Shown: positions 10,230 to 19,125, counted from the stretch's first letter. The stretch is DNA of 51,570 bases from Rachicladosporium sp. CCFEE 5018 (GCA_002077045.2 KZ111148.1:320701-372270); one strand, 5' to 3'. The notes: generated by a model from the sequence alone, not told the origin. Numbers and translations: made by a program.

Positions 10230-11149
10230 TATTGTTGACCGAGACGAATGGTGGCTGCTTGGGTCGAGTGTCTATGTGAAGAGGTGCTGTGTTCTTTCTA
10301 TTGTTGAAGAAATGGCTGGACTATGCGAGAGCTGTCTGATGCAAGGAGGAGGATGGATGTGGTGAGTGATGAAAGAAACCGGGACTCAAGCTTGCCTTAT
10401 CAATGCTGGATGTGATCACGCCGCTGCTGGCTGTATGTGTCGACGCGGCCCATCTCGAGCGCCGCCTATAGTTCACGGCCGTGATGCTCGCAGTCAGATA
10501 TCGCCACGGTAAAGGCGTTGCAGGTCACTATGCGGAACTTGATGTGTGGAGGAACTCTGTCACGGCGCCGACTCCATCGCTTGGCGATGGGCAAGTACGG
10601 CCGAGAGAGGAATGACGTTTCGAGGTACGTCGTCCACCCGTCCCATGCATAGATTCGCGTCCTTGCCGCATGCTGCGTTCATGCCGTGCGGCGATACTGC
10701 CATGTTCAAGGTACTGAAAGATCCCCCCCAGCAGACCGTCAGTGAGAGGAAGTCATCGTAACGCAGCGCCGCATCAATGGCACTGGGCCTAAGCCAAGCA
10801 CTGCAAAAGGCTTACCTTGCTTACGGTATTCGACCTAGCTCCTTTCCGCTATTGCTCCGGCCACATCTCTAAGGCGGGGCTCGACGGACGCGTGAATGTT
10901 TATAAGCTCACACGTTATGCTGTTGTAGCAGTAGAAGAGGCGGTCTTTCCAATGCCATCTGGGGTAAGTGCACTTCCCCGATTCCTGTCCACTCGCATCA
11001 CAGTCCCCCTCTACCTCAGGAGTCAAACCCACCAGGTCCCTAGACCAAGCTCGATCGGAAAGATCGAAAACCGGAGTCGTCAGCCTATCAGAAGATACTG
11101 GCGCACCGCGATCCCCGAAGTACCTGGATCCATCCGACGAAAGAGCACC
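10230..11149. promoter_or_regulatory. bidirectional promoter region of SDR and Fe-ADH, copy 1
   Basis: Separates the divergent SDR (start 10229) and Fe-ADH genes. A TATA-like TTTATAA lies at 10899-10905, correctly placed for plus-strand transcription starting near 10.93 kb. Two perfect palindromes occur: TCACGGCCGTGA at 10473-10484 and CGGCGCCG near 10563. The region is about as conserved between the copies as the coding DNA (only a few percent different over 10.38-10.65 kb), which suggests conserved regulatory content or recent gene conversion. Confidence 0.55.
10473..10484. promoter_or_regulatory. perfect 12-bp palindrome TCACGGCCGTGA, copy 1
   Basis: Self-complementary 12-mer with abutting CGG/CCG half sites in the shared SDR/Fe-ADH upstream region. 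It is conserved exactly in copy 2 (40815-40826). CGG-based palindromes are typical targets of fungal Zn2Cys6 regulators; binding here is inferred only. Confidence 0.4.
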
Positions 11150-12286
11150 ATGACAGAGTCCTCAACGAACCCACTGGCTGGCTTGTGGAGACCGACCCAT
11201 CTCCAGCGCTTGCACTATGGTCCTGAGAGCGTGAAGCAGCACCTGCTAGAATGCCTCCCTACAGAGTCCAGCAAAGCCTTCATTATCACGGGCAACTCGC
11301 TTGCCACCAAGACGCAGCTCATCAAGCAGGTTGAGTCTCAGCTTGGATCGAGGCATGTCGGCACGTTTAGCAAGATTGGCCAACACGCTCCCATAGCCGA
11401 GCTCGATGAGGCGACTGAGATAGTCAAGAAGGACAGCAGCATCGATACCATCATCTCCATCGGCGGCGGATCACCAATCGACTCGGCGAAAGCGATCTCC
11501 TACCGCCTCCATGAGCAAAACGGGAAGTTCTTGCATCACATCGCGATTCCGACGACACTCAGTGCGGCAGAGTGTACGATGAACGCCGGCTACACGGACA
11601 AGAGTGGGTTGAAGACCGGCGTGGCAGCGCCCGAGCTGGTGCCTAGCGCAGTGATATATGATTCGAAGTTCGCGCTCGAGACGCCACCCTGGTTGTTGTT
11701 GAGCACGGCTATGCGGGCCATGGACCATGCCATGGAATTGATGTACCATCCGACCAGTACCGAGATGCCTTGCAAGCAGCTTGCGCTCAGCGCTGCGAGT
11801 GAGCTGTTCATCTATCTGCCGAAGTACAAGAGGGACCCGAAGAATGAGGAGTACATCACACATCTGCAACTTGCGTCCTTTGCTTCGCTAGGCTTCGTCG
11901 GCTTGAACATCAAGGGCGGGCTAGGTCTTTCGCATACACTCGGCTACGCGCTTGGGTCTCCATATGGCATACCACATGGTATCACATCATGCCTAACGCT
12001 TGGCCATGTCGTGAAGCTGAAAGCGCAGTCGTCGGATGCAGATGCAGCGCAGATCGCAAGAATGGCACCGTTTATTGGCTTGACGCGCACGAACGACAAC
12101 AAGAAAGATGCGTTGGCTGTCGGTGATGCCATATTGGACCTGGTGAAGCTTCTGGATCTGAAGACCACGCTGACTGAGAAGGGAGTGAGTAAGGATGAGG
12201 TGCACACAATTGTAAAGACGGCTACGAGACAGGAGAGCGGTCCGATATATGATCATGTGAGGGCATTAGTAGAGGGACTGTACTGA
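11150..12286 (+). CDS. iron-containing alcohol dehydrogenase / maleylacetate reductase-like, copy 1
   Basis: NAD(P)-dependent group III dehydrogenase, 378 residues from the Met of MTESSTNPLAGLWRP. IISIGGGSPIDSAKAIS is the nucleotide-binding glycine motif; IAIPTTLSAAECTMNAG follows. Metal ligands are expected in RAMDHAMELMYHP, GLGLSHTLGYALG and YGIPHGI. The sequence context, especially PTTLSAAE and GLKTG, resembles maleylacetate reductases, which reduce maleylacetate to 3-oxoadipate. The frame is open upstream to 10817, and an ATG at 10952 would add a basic, Arg-rich leader that could be a mitochondrial import signal; the TATA-like box at 10899 is compatible with that longer form. Copy 2 differs by only four residues over the core. 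Confidence 0.85.
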   Translation: MTESSTNPLAGLWRPTHLQRLHYGPESVKQHLLECLPTESSKAFIITGNSLATKTQLIKQVESQLGSRHVGTFSKIGQHAPIAELDEATEIVKKDSSIDTIISIGGGSPIDSAKAISYRLHEQNGKFLHHIAIPTTLSAAECTMNAGYTDKSGLKTGVAAPELVPSAVIYDSKFALETPPWLLLSTAMRAMDHAMELMYHPTSTEMPCKQLALSAASELFIYLPKYKRDPKNEEYITHLQLASFASLGFVGLNIKGGLGLSHTLGYALGSPYGIPHGITSCLTLGHVVKLKAQSSDADAAQIARMAPFIGLTRTNDNKKDALAVGDAILDLVKLLDLKTTLTEKGVSKDEVHTIVKTATRQESGPIYDHVRALVEGLY

Positions 12287-12486
12287 GGCAATGCTCTGAT
12301 GCAACGGAGTGGTGATCCTCTTGTGATATGTGAGCTACAGATGAGGTGCGCCTTTCAATGCAGCGTGGGTAAGTCGCGCCTTCCGATGAGGCCAGGTGAG
12401 TATATCGCATCTCATTTCACTCCCACTCTCACTGATCGGACGCATGTGAGACGACAACACTAAAGCCTCACGGAAAGCACATCACA

Positions 12487-12780
12487 ATGGCGTCCATCAC
12501 TCACAACGTCACCATCACTCATCATACGGTCATCACTCATTTCGCGACCATCAATCACTCCGCCCCCTTCCCTCACTCTCTCGCCCTCACTTCTGGGCCC
12601 TCAGCCGTTCCGACTCGCAACGTCGGCGACAACACTAAGGATGTGACTATTGCGGAAGTCTACTGGAGTGATGAGAAGAACGTGATGAAGTATTGCACGC
12701 TCTTCCTCACTGTTGTGGCATCACTGGATCGAGTCGTTAAAGAGATCGATTCGTGTCGTCCGCATCTGCGCTGGAAGTGA
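12487..12780 (+). CDS. small hypothetical protein with THxxTITH repeats, copy 1
   Basis: 97-codon ORF, not recognised. It starts in a favourable context (cacaATGgc) 200 bp after the Fe-ADH stop. The N-terminus repeats Thr-His/Val-Ile units (ITHNVTITHHTVITH), followed by a Ser/Pro stretch and a more ordinary C-terminal half (DVTIAEVYWSDEKN, VASLDRVVKEIDS). The copy 2 homologue (42828-43172) aligns over about 290 bp without any indel although many bases differ, while flanking DNA has indels; this hints at coding constraint. Copy 1 stops early (RWK, then stop) relative to copy 2. It may be one exon of a larger, decayed gene. Confidence 0.35.
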   Translation: MASITHNVTITHHTVITHFATINHSAPFPHSLALTSGPSAVPTRNVGDNTKDVTIAEVYWSDEKNVMKYCTLFLTVVASLDRVVKEIDSCRPHLRWK

Positions 12781-13692
12781 CCCATTTCGTTGGCAAGAGG
12801 GTTTGGCTTATTGACCATCACTCGCCTGATAGCTTCACGCGTGTCGATGTCGTTGTGACCTTGCTACGCGCATATGTGATGTCTCGCCTACGACAAGGAC
12901 TTTCTTGGGCGCAAATAGGCCACAGCACGTCTGAAACGCGAATCGGACGTAGAGAAAGCACGTGAGACAAAGCATGCTACACGTGAGGCGCGGAAGGCCA
13001 AGAGCGTGGTGCAGTATGCTACCAAGGTAGCTTAGCGCGTTCGACGTCGCTTGCACGACGACGCTATCTCAAAGGAACGCACAATTCTCCGACGCTGACG
13101 TTGATGCACACTACAGCACCGCTCTCATGATCTGAACGCTGCAGAGACGGTCGAGAGTCGAATCGATCTGGACGCCTTCGACATGCCACTGGAAACGCCG
13201 GCCATGGCACCCAGGTCGCCACTCAAGACTGGTACGGCCTTCCACTTCCGCTGTGCGTTCGGCAGAGCAAATTGTCAAGATCTGTAGATTGTGGTGTCAG
13301 CCTATGTACGAAACGCGCACAATGGTTGAAGTGTCGGCGATAATGTCCCGGGACTCTGTTGCTATTGTACTAACATTCTCTGGCACGTGGGCTCAGGCCT
13401 GAGAAGTGCTGTACGCAACTCCAACACGTACTTGCAGCAGACGACTGTCTGTAGAACAACCGACCTCTGTTGATGATTGGATGGGATCTCTCGCTGTCCC
13501 AGCGCTACAGAAATTCACTGTCACAGTGTCGACTATAGCTCCGTTAGGCACGGGATGGGAGCTGTACATGCTATAACCAACCGCACTCACCCAGGGACCC
13601 TTCACCTTGGCCTCTCGATGTTCTTCTCGTGCATACACACTCGACTGCCACCGGAATCAGCACCGCAGCCGCCCTCGAGATCTCTTGGAACG
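12781..13692. other. copy-specific intergenic region with possible gene relic
   Basis: Homology with copy 2 fades within the first 100 bases. Around 12921-13040 one frame reads as a Lys/Glu/Arg-rich helical segment (RLKRESDVEKARETKHATRE) ending in a stop, which may be the remnant of a coiled-coil gene. Nothing else is supported. Confidence 0.35.
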
Positions 13693-14161
13693 CTACAACC
13701 CGTGATAGATATCCCCAGCCGTCGCGTTGACCCACTGCCCCTCTGCGGCTTCCACGAAGTCATCAGGCGACAGATACCTCTTGTACAAAATGCAGGCCGT
13801 CGCCAATCCCGTCAACTCATCTCCAACCGACGCAGGCACCTCATGGGCTAGCAGTGTAGATCGGCATGTTCCCGGCGTTCCATAGCCGTAGCAAGACTCG
13901 ATGCATTGGGTCCAAAGATCTCCCTCAGGAGTAGCAGGGAGCGAGAAGTAGGAAGCGTATAGCTGGGTTCCCGTAGCGGTCTCCGAGGGCTTCCAGCCGT
14001 CTACGTCGCCGAGGCCGCAGGAGGCATGTGGTAACGGGTTCGATGATCGTACAATTCGATGGTATGGGAACGCTGATGGGACCGCCAGCCCGTTTCGTGG
14101 TGAGGGCTGAGGTGGCAACTTGAGCACCAACAGCGATGCCGAGCAGCAGAACTGTGATCAT
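13693..14161 (-). pseudogene. frameshifted small secreted cysteine-containing protein
   Basis: From the ATG at 14161 the minus strand encodes a signal peptide (MITVLLLGIAVGAQVA) and then SALTTKRAGGPISVPIPSNC. The frame then runs into an Arg stretch and stops at 13925. The neighbouring frame carries a convincing continuation from about 14050: NPLPHASCGLGDVDGWKPS, QLYASYFSLPATPEGDLW, QCIESCYGYGTPGTCRS, ending at 13693. No GT-AG intron fits the switch; one extra base (or two missing) near 14040-14060 explains it. The body looks like a fungal secreted protein with several Cys, family not named. It lies in the part of copy 1 absent from copy 2. It is either a pseudogene or a base-call error. Confidence 0.6.
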
Positions 14162-14432
14162 ATCGACCTGCTAATTCAGGAGTCTGAATTTTGGACTTAG
14201 TAAGTAATGGCTTTGTTCGTTGGTCTATCTCTACAACCAAACTGGAATTCCTTGTCTTCTCACGGTAAGCACGCATGAAAGCGCAAAGTTTGCTGCTGTA
14301 CCTTGGGCGTGCAGCACACAGCATCGGATTCGCCAGTGCAGTTTGTTCCCGTGATGGTGCCACGACATACTCGTGAGGAGTAACGCTACACGCGTGACGA
14401 CAGAACACCGCTTGGACCTGCGCACAACACCC

Positions 14433-15053
14433 TCACAGCTTCCCGGTATTGCTTTCAGTCTCGCCTTGAGCATCCTTCTCCATCTCCTCCCTCAACCACC
14501 TCGCCTCCTTCTCCATCACCTCCATCGTCCTCGGCTTCCTCTCCTCATCCTTCGCCCACTCCCCCACCTTCCTGTCACCTCCCTCAACTTCACCCTGATG
14601 CTTCCCCACATCCCCTTGCTCGCCCTCCAGCCACTCATGCACCTTATCCTCACCTCCAGCATCGCCCTTCGATCGCGGTATCACGTGGCAATGCACATGC
14701 TTCACGCTTTGTCCCGCCGCTTCACCGTCCTGCACAGCGATGTTGAACGCATCTGCCTTGTAGAGTCGTTTGAGCGTCTTTTGCACGCGCGTGACTGTGA
14801 AGAACAAGTCGGAGAGTTCTTCGTGCGAGAGGTCTGACAAGAAAGGCTTGACTCGGAGAGATGAGACGAGGATATGACCCGGGAGGAGTGGCTTGAGGTT
14901 TACGAGAGCGAAGGAGTGGGGACTTGTATGGAAGACCTACCTCGTACTCAGCTACGTGTTGGGTGTAGGTGATGGGTGCTATGTGCGGACCTGGGAAGTT
15001 ACGTTGAAGGCGCCGAAATGAATTGTGCGGCCTGAGAAGGGCGGCATGGTCAT
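14433..15053 (-). CDS. HNT2: HIT-family hydrolase, FHIT/Hnt2-like diadenosine polyphosphate hydrolase, copy 1
   Basis: Hydrolyses dinucleoside polyphosphates such as Ap3A. Exons 15053-14991 and 14936-14433 give 188 residues. The 54-bp intron (14937-14990) has an unusual GTCCGC donor, but its removal restores the FHIT order: FGAFNVTSQVFHTSPHSFAL, VNLKPLLPGHILVSSLR, LFFTVTRVQKTLKRLY, AFNIAVQDGEAAGQSVKH and the catalytic HVHCHVIPR. The C-terminal 60 residues are Glu/Lys-rich and poorly conserved between copies. It is divergent from the M3 peptidase gene. Both copies keep the intron sequence identical. Confidence 0.88.
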
Positions 15054-15494
15054 GTTGATAATCTCTAGCAGTGACTCGGTGTGATGTCGACAGTCTTGAA
15101 CGGTATCAAGTCGAGTCCAGTCGAGTCGTGAACCCTCACTTCCATTACGTGCACGTCCCTCTAAGTCAGCGCTAGCACATGCAGCTACATTGGAAGGATC
15201 ACATGCTCAGCTTCACCATTGACGATCTCTTCCGACCGCCTTATCCCTCTTGTACAACCGCAAAACCTCCCGAGTCACCGTCCAACTCCAATCCTGGCTC
15301 CCCTCGGCTCCCAATCCCCTCTCCGCCGGCGTCCCTTCCTCCTTCTCCTCCTCTCCCTCGTCTCGATCCTGGCTCTCTATCACCTAGCACCCCGTCTTCG
15401 GACCGCAGTAACGCAGTTGACTCTTCCTAAGGCACCTTTCAGCTTCCCCATAGCTCGTCCGATAGCTTCGTCAAAACCACTAACGACTTCCACC
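15054..15494 (+). promoter_or_regulatory. HIT/M3 peptidase divergent upstream region with decayed N-terminal leader, copy 1
   Basis: Divergent upstream region. Its last 200 bases stay open in the frame of the M3 peptidase and encode SPLRRRPFLLLLLSLVSILA followed by a basic stretch up to MAPAKF. Comparison with copy 2 shows mostly synonymous changes there, a coding signature, yet no in-frame ATG exists upstream. An ATG at 15204 opens a different frame that would join the leader if one C near 15290 were absent, as it is in copy 2. Confidence 0.45.
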
Positions 15495-17639
15495 ATGGCG
15501 CCAGCGAAGTTCAAGAGGCCACCTCAGGCGCCGCCGTTGTTCACGCATACGCCGGAGAGTCTGATGAAGGATACGGACAGGCTGTTGTCGAAGAGCAAAG
15601 GGCTCATTGACAGGATTGTAGCTGAGGTGAAGCCCGAGAGCGCAGAGTTCAAGGATGTGCTTCTCCCCATGGCACAGGACGACAATGAGATGAGTCTCGA
15701 GTCGCACATTATTGGCTTCTACCAGGCTGTATCTACGGATGCGAAGTTACGGGACGCGAGCACGGAGACGGAGAAGAAGATGGACGAGTACTCCATTGAG
15801 ACGAGCATGAGGGAGGATATCTTTGGCTTGGTGGACGCGGTGTTCAAGAAGCAGAAAGATGATTCGAAGCTGGATGCTGAGAGTCGAAGGCTGCTGGAGA
15901 AGGACCACAAGAGCTATGTTCGTATGGGTCTTGGGATCCCAGCTGGGGAGAAGCGGGACAGGTTCAAGGCGATCAAGAAGCGGTTGTCGGAGTTGAGTAT
16001 TACGTTTCAGAAGAACTTGAACGAGGAGTCTGGTGGAATCTGGTTCACGCCGGAGGAACTTGATGGTGTGCCGGAGGATGTCACGAGTGGCTTGAAGAAG
16101 GGTGAGGGCGAGAACGCAGGGAAGATGTACTTGACGTTCAAGTACCCGGACCTGTTCCCGACGCAGAAGTACTGCAAGGTGCAGGCGACGAGAAAGAAGG
16201 TCTTTCTCGGGAACGAAAACAAGTGCAACGCTAATGTCGAGCTCTTCAAAGAGGCGATCGTTTTGCGAGACGAGGCTGCTCGATTGCTTGGCTATCCAGA
16301 CCACGCCACATTCCGCATCGAAGACAAGATGGCGAAGACGCCAGCAACTGTTGACGACTTTCTCGGTGATCTGAAGAAGCGACTTGCGCCGGGTGGCGAC
16401 AAGGAGATTGCAAAGCTAAAGGAGCTCAAGAAGGCCGAGACTGGTGAGGCAGACCAGTACTTCTTGTGGGATCATCGATTCTACGATACGCTTATGCTGG
16501 AGAGGGATTTCCAGCTTGATCAGAATAAGATCGCTGAGTACTTTCCGCTGCAGAGTAGTATCGAGGGTATGCTGAAGATCTTCGAGGAGCTGTTTGGGCT
16601 GCATTTCGTCAAGATTGACGGTGAGGATCGTGCTGCAATCTCAGAGAGCGGTAAGGGTGATGACATTGTATGGCATCAAGACGTTCAGGTGTTCTCGGTA
16701 TGGGACGACGAGGCTGAAGGATCTGGCTTCGTGGGTTACCTTTACCTCGATCTTCACCCGCGAGATGGCAAGTATGGACATGCTGCGAACTTTAATTTGC
16801 AGCCTGGCTTCATCAACGAGAATGGCACTCGAAGATACCCGGCGACTGCACTTGTCTGCAACTTCTCAAAGCCGACACCGAAGAAGCCCAGCTTACTAAA
16901 GCACGACGAAGTGGTCACCCTGTTCCACGAGCTCGGTCATGGTATTCACGACTTGGTCTCGAGGACAATCTACTCGCGCTTCCATGGCACATCCACCGTC
17001 CGTGACTTCGTCGAAGCTCCCAGCCAGATGCTTGAGAATTGGTGTTGGACGCCTTCACAGATCGCAGGCTTGAGCAAGCACTGGTCGTACCTCTCCGATG
17101 ACTACGCCGCAGCCTACAAGGCTTCTGCGAACACCGACAAACTTCCCGCCGAGACGATGCCCGACGATCTGATCAAGAGCATCATCAGCACCCGTCACAT
17201 CAATGATGCCCTCTTCAACCTCCGCCAACTCCACTTCGGCATGTTCGATATGAGCGTCCACGAACCCAAAAGCCACGCCGCGATCGAAGACCTCGATGCC
17301 AGCGCCCTCTACAACCGCCTCCGCAAAGAGATCAGCCACATCGATGGCCCAGAAGCACTTGGCGAAGACTACAACTGGGGCAACGGCCAGGCAACATTCG
17401 GTCATCTGATCGGTGGCTATGATGCGGGGTACTATGGCTACCTTAGCAGCCAAGTGTATAGTACTGATATGTTTTACTCGGTGTTCAAGAAGGATCCGAT
17501 GGATGGGAAGGAGGGGCGACGGTATAGGCACATGGTGCTTGAGAAAGGTGGGAGCCAGGATGAGATGCAGACGCTTGAGGCATTCCTCGGGAGAAAGCCG
17601 AGTACGAAGCCGTTCCTAGAGGAGCTGGGCGTCGCATGA
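15495..17639 (+). CDS. PRD1: M3 family metallopeptidase (thimet oligopeptidase/saccharolysin-like), copy 1
   Basis: Zinc endopeptidase that degrades short peptides. From the ATG at 15495 (context CCACCATGG) it is 714 residues, close to yeast Prd1 (712). The N-terminal helical domain (SLMKDTDRLLSKSKGLID, RMGLGIPAGEKRDRFKAI) is followed by the catalytic domain. This has GFVGYLYLDLHPRDGKYGHA, the zinc motif VTLFHELGHGIHDLVS with HELGH at about residues 478-482, and FVEAPSQMLENW with the third ligand region. The C-terminus (GYYGYLSSQVYSTDMF, FLGRKPSTKPFLEELG) is complete. No intron. It may once have had a membrane or mitochondrial leader encoded just upstream. Copy 2 differs at only five residues despite uneven nucleotide divergence. 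Confidence 0.93.
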   Translation: MAPAKFKRPPQAPPLFTHTPESLMKDTDRLLSKSKGLIDRIVAEVKPESAEFKDVLLPMAQDDNEMSLESHIIGFYQAVSTDAKLRDASTETEKKMDEYSIETSMREDIFGLVDAVFKKQKDDSKLDAESRRLLEKDHKSYVRMGLGIPAGEKRDRFKAIKKRLSELSITFQKNLNEESGGIWFTPEELDGVPEDVTSGLKKGEGENAGKMYLTFKYPDLFPTQKYCKVQATRKKVFLGNENKCNANVELFKEAIVLRDEAARLLGYPDHATFRIEDKMAKTPATVDDFLGDLKKRLAPGGDKEIAKLKELKKAETGEADQYFLWDHRFYDTLMLERDFQLDQNKIAEYFPLQSSIEGMLKIFEELFGLHFVKIDGEDRAAISESGKGDDIVWHQDVQVFSVWDDEAEGSGFVGYLYLDLHPRDGKYGHAANFNLQPGFINENGTRRYPATALVCNFSKPTPKKPSLLKHDEVVTLFHELGHGIHDLVSRTIYSRFHGTSTVRDFVEAPSQMLENWCWTPSQIAGLSKHWSYLSDDYAAAYKASANTDKLPAETMPDDLIKSIISTRHINDALFNLRQLHFGMFDMSVHEPKSHAAIEDLDASALYNRLRKEISHIDGPEALGEDYNWGNGQATFGHLIGGYDAGYYGYLSSQVYSTDMFYSVFKKDPMDGKEGRRYRHMVLEKGGSQDEMQTLEAFLGRKPSTKPFLEELGVA

Positions 17640-18004
17640 TGATGCTGCTGATGATGAAGACCGTGGTGGCGATGTATCTCACAGGCACATATCTCAGGCA
17701 TGTAGATATATAAGACATCTCGGCTGTTGGTACTTGGTACTTGATGGTACGTCCGGTAGTTCCAGCCGCGGCCGGGCGTGTGGGTTCGTGACTGGCATCG
17801 TGGTGGTTGTGGGTGTGAGGTGAGCAGGGTCCAAGCTCCCGCCCATGTCATCACACGGCAGCCGCAGCAGGCCTCCAGCAACTGCAGCAAGAGTGAGCAG
17901 TAACAGACCTGCATCTTCACTTGTCCTGCACATCACAACAATCACATAGTATCCTCCCCTTCACTCTCCACGACTGACGACTTAACGACCCTGACCTTCA
18001 GCGC
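17640..18004. promoter_or_regulatory. intergenic region upstream of acyl-CoA ligase, copy 1
   Basis: 365 bases between the M3 stop and the ligase start. It opens with a short ATG/CTG triplet run directly after the stop that differs between copies by substitutions and one triplet. The rest holds the M3 3' end and ligase promoter; no gene seen. Confidence 0.45.
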
Positions 18005-19125
18005 ATGTCGTTGGACTCATTACCCCACCCATCACACGCAGCAAACCTCTCCCCAACAACGCCCACCATGGCCAACATAATGGACCGCAAAGACCTGAAG
18101 ACGATGGTCCCCCAGCCAAAGATCTACAAGAAGCCTCCTTTCACAGTCGAAGTCCCCGGCCACACGAAGAAGGAAGGCGAGACCATCCCCCGTCGCAACG
18201 TCCGCACCGTCGACAAGCTCAAGTCCACACTCGGCCCAGATGTCACGACAATCTACGAGATCCTGCGGAAGTCGACCGCCAAGTATGGCAATGCGAAGGC
18301 GGTGGGCAAGAGAAAGCTTGTTCAGATGCACGAGGAGACGAAGAAGATCAAGAAGATTGTGGATGGCAAGGAGACCGAGATGGATAAGAAGTGGATGTAC
18401 TACGAGCTGAGTCCTTACACGTACATGTCATTCGTGGAGTACGAGCAGCTTGCTCTGAACGCTGGCTATGCTTTGAGACATCTGGGTATGAGGGCAGAGG
18501 ACAGGGTGCATTTGTTTGCTGCAACACATCCGTACTGGCTGGGCATGGCGCATGGTGCTATGAGCCAGAGTATGCCGATTGTGACTGCTTATGATACGCT
18601 TGGAGAGGAGGGACTGAAGCACAGTCTGATGCAGACGAAGGCAAAGGCGATCTTCTTGGACCCGCATTTGATCGTTAAGCTGATCAAGCCACTCAACGAG
18701 GCAAAGGCAATCCAGCATGTCATTTACAATGACGACGATACGCCGACTGCGAACATTGACCGCGCGAAGGTGAAGACTGACATTGAGAAGTTGAAGGAGG
18801 CACACCCGCACTTGACTGTGCAGAGCTTCACTGACTTTATCGAGTCTGGCAAGACCAACCCATCTGAGCCGGTGGCGCCTAAGCCGGACGACCTCTGCTG
18901 CATCATGTACACCTCTGGCTCAACTGGCACGCCCAAGGGCGTCCTCCTCACGCACAAGAACGTCGTTGCCGCCATCGCTGGTGTCGATGTGGTCGTCGGT
19001 CCCTACCTTGGCCCTGGTGACGGCTTGCTCACCTACCTTCCTCTAGCCCACATCCTGGAGTTCGTCTTCGAGACCGCCTGCCTATGGTGGGGCGGAACCA
19101 TGGGCTACGGCAACCCCAAGACCAT
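18005..19125 (+). CDS. FAA1: long-chain fatty-acyl-CoA ligase (FAA1/FAA4-like), 5' part, copy 1
   Basis: Activates long-chain fatty acids to acyl-CoA for lipid synthesis and beta-oxidation. About 373 of an expected 690-700 residues are present before the N gap. Visible features: the N-terminal region KMYYELSPYTYMSF-type adenylation entry (WMYYELSPYTYMSFVEYEQL), ATHPYWLGMAHGAMSQSMPI, and the AMP-binding P-loop CCIMYTSGSTGTPKGVLLTH. LTYLPLAHILEFVFE follows, and then the gap. Starts at 18005 (MSLDSL) or 18068 (MANIMDRKDL) are possible; the second has the better context (CCACCATGG). The last 400 bases are identical to copy 2. Confidence 0.93.

Larger units (their letters stand above)
8556..19125 (+). 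repeat. segmental duplication, copy 1 (about 10.6 kb)
   Basis: Homologous and collinear, in the same orientation, with 38814-51570. Shared genes in order: 3' end of the decarboxylase, SDR, Fe-ADH, THxxTITH ORF, HIT hydrolase, M3 peptidase, acyl-CoA ligase. Homology is lost between about 12.85 and 14.46 kb, where this copy has a private secreted-protein relic. Identity between copies ranges from complete (18.7-19.125 kb, about 17.24-17.64 kb) to roughly 87-90% in other coding stretches. The copy ends at the N gap. Confidence 0.95.

Noticed and set aside
15179..15430. Separate 83-codon plus-strand ORF ahead of the M3 peptidase
   Set aside because: It overlaps the peptidase leader in another frame, is Pro/Ser-rich through reading the leader out of frame, and is not preserved in copy 2.
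15219..15494. Annotating the M3 peptidase of copy 1 from 15219
   Set aside because: That position is TTG, not ATG; copy 2 is out of frame at the equivalent point, and the 714-residue form from ATG 15495 matches the family length.
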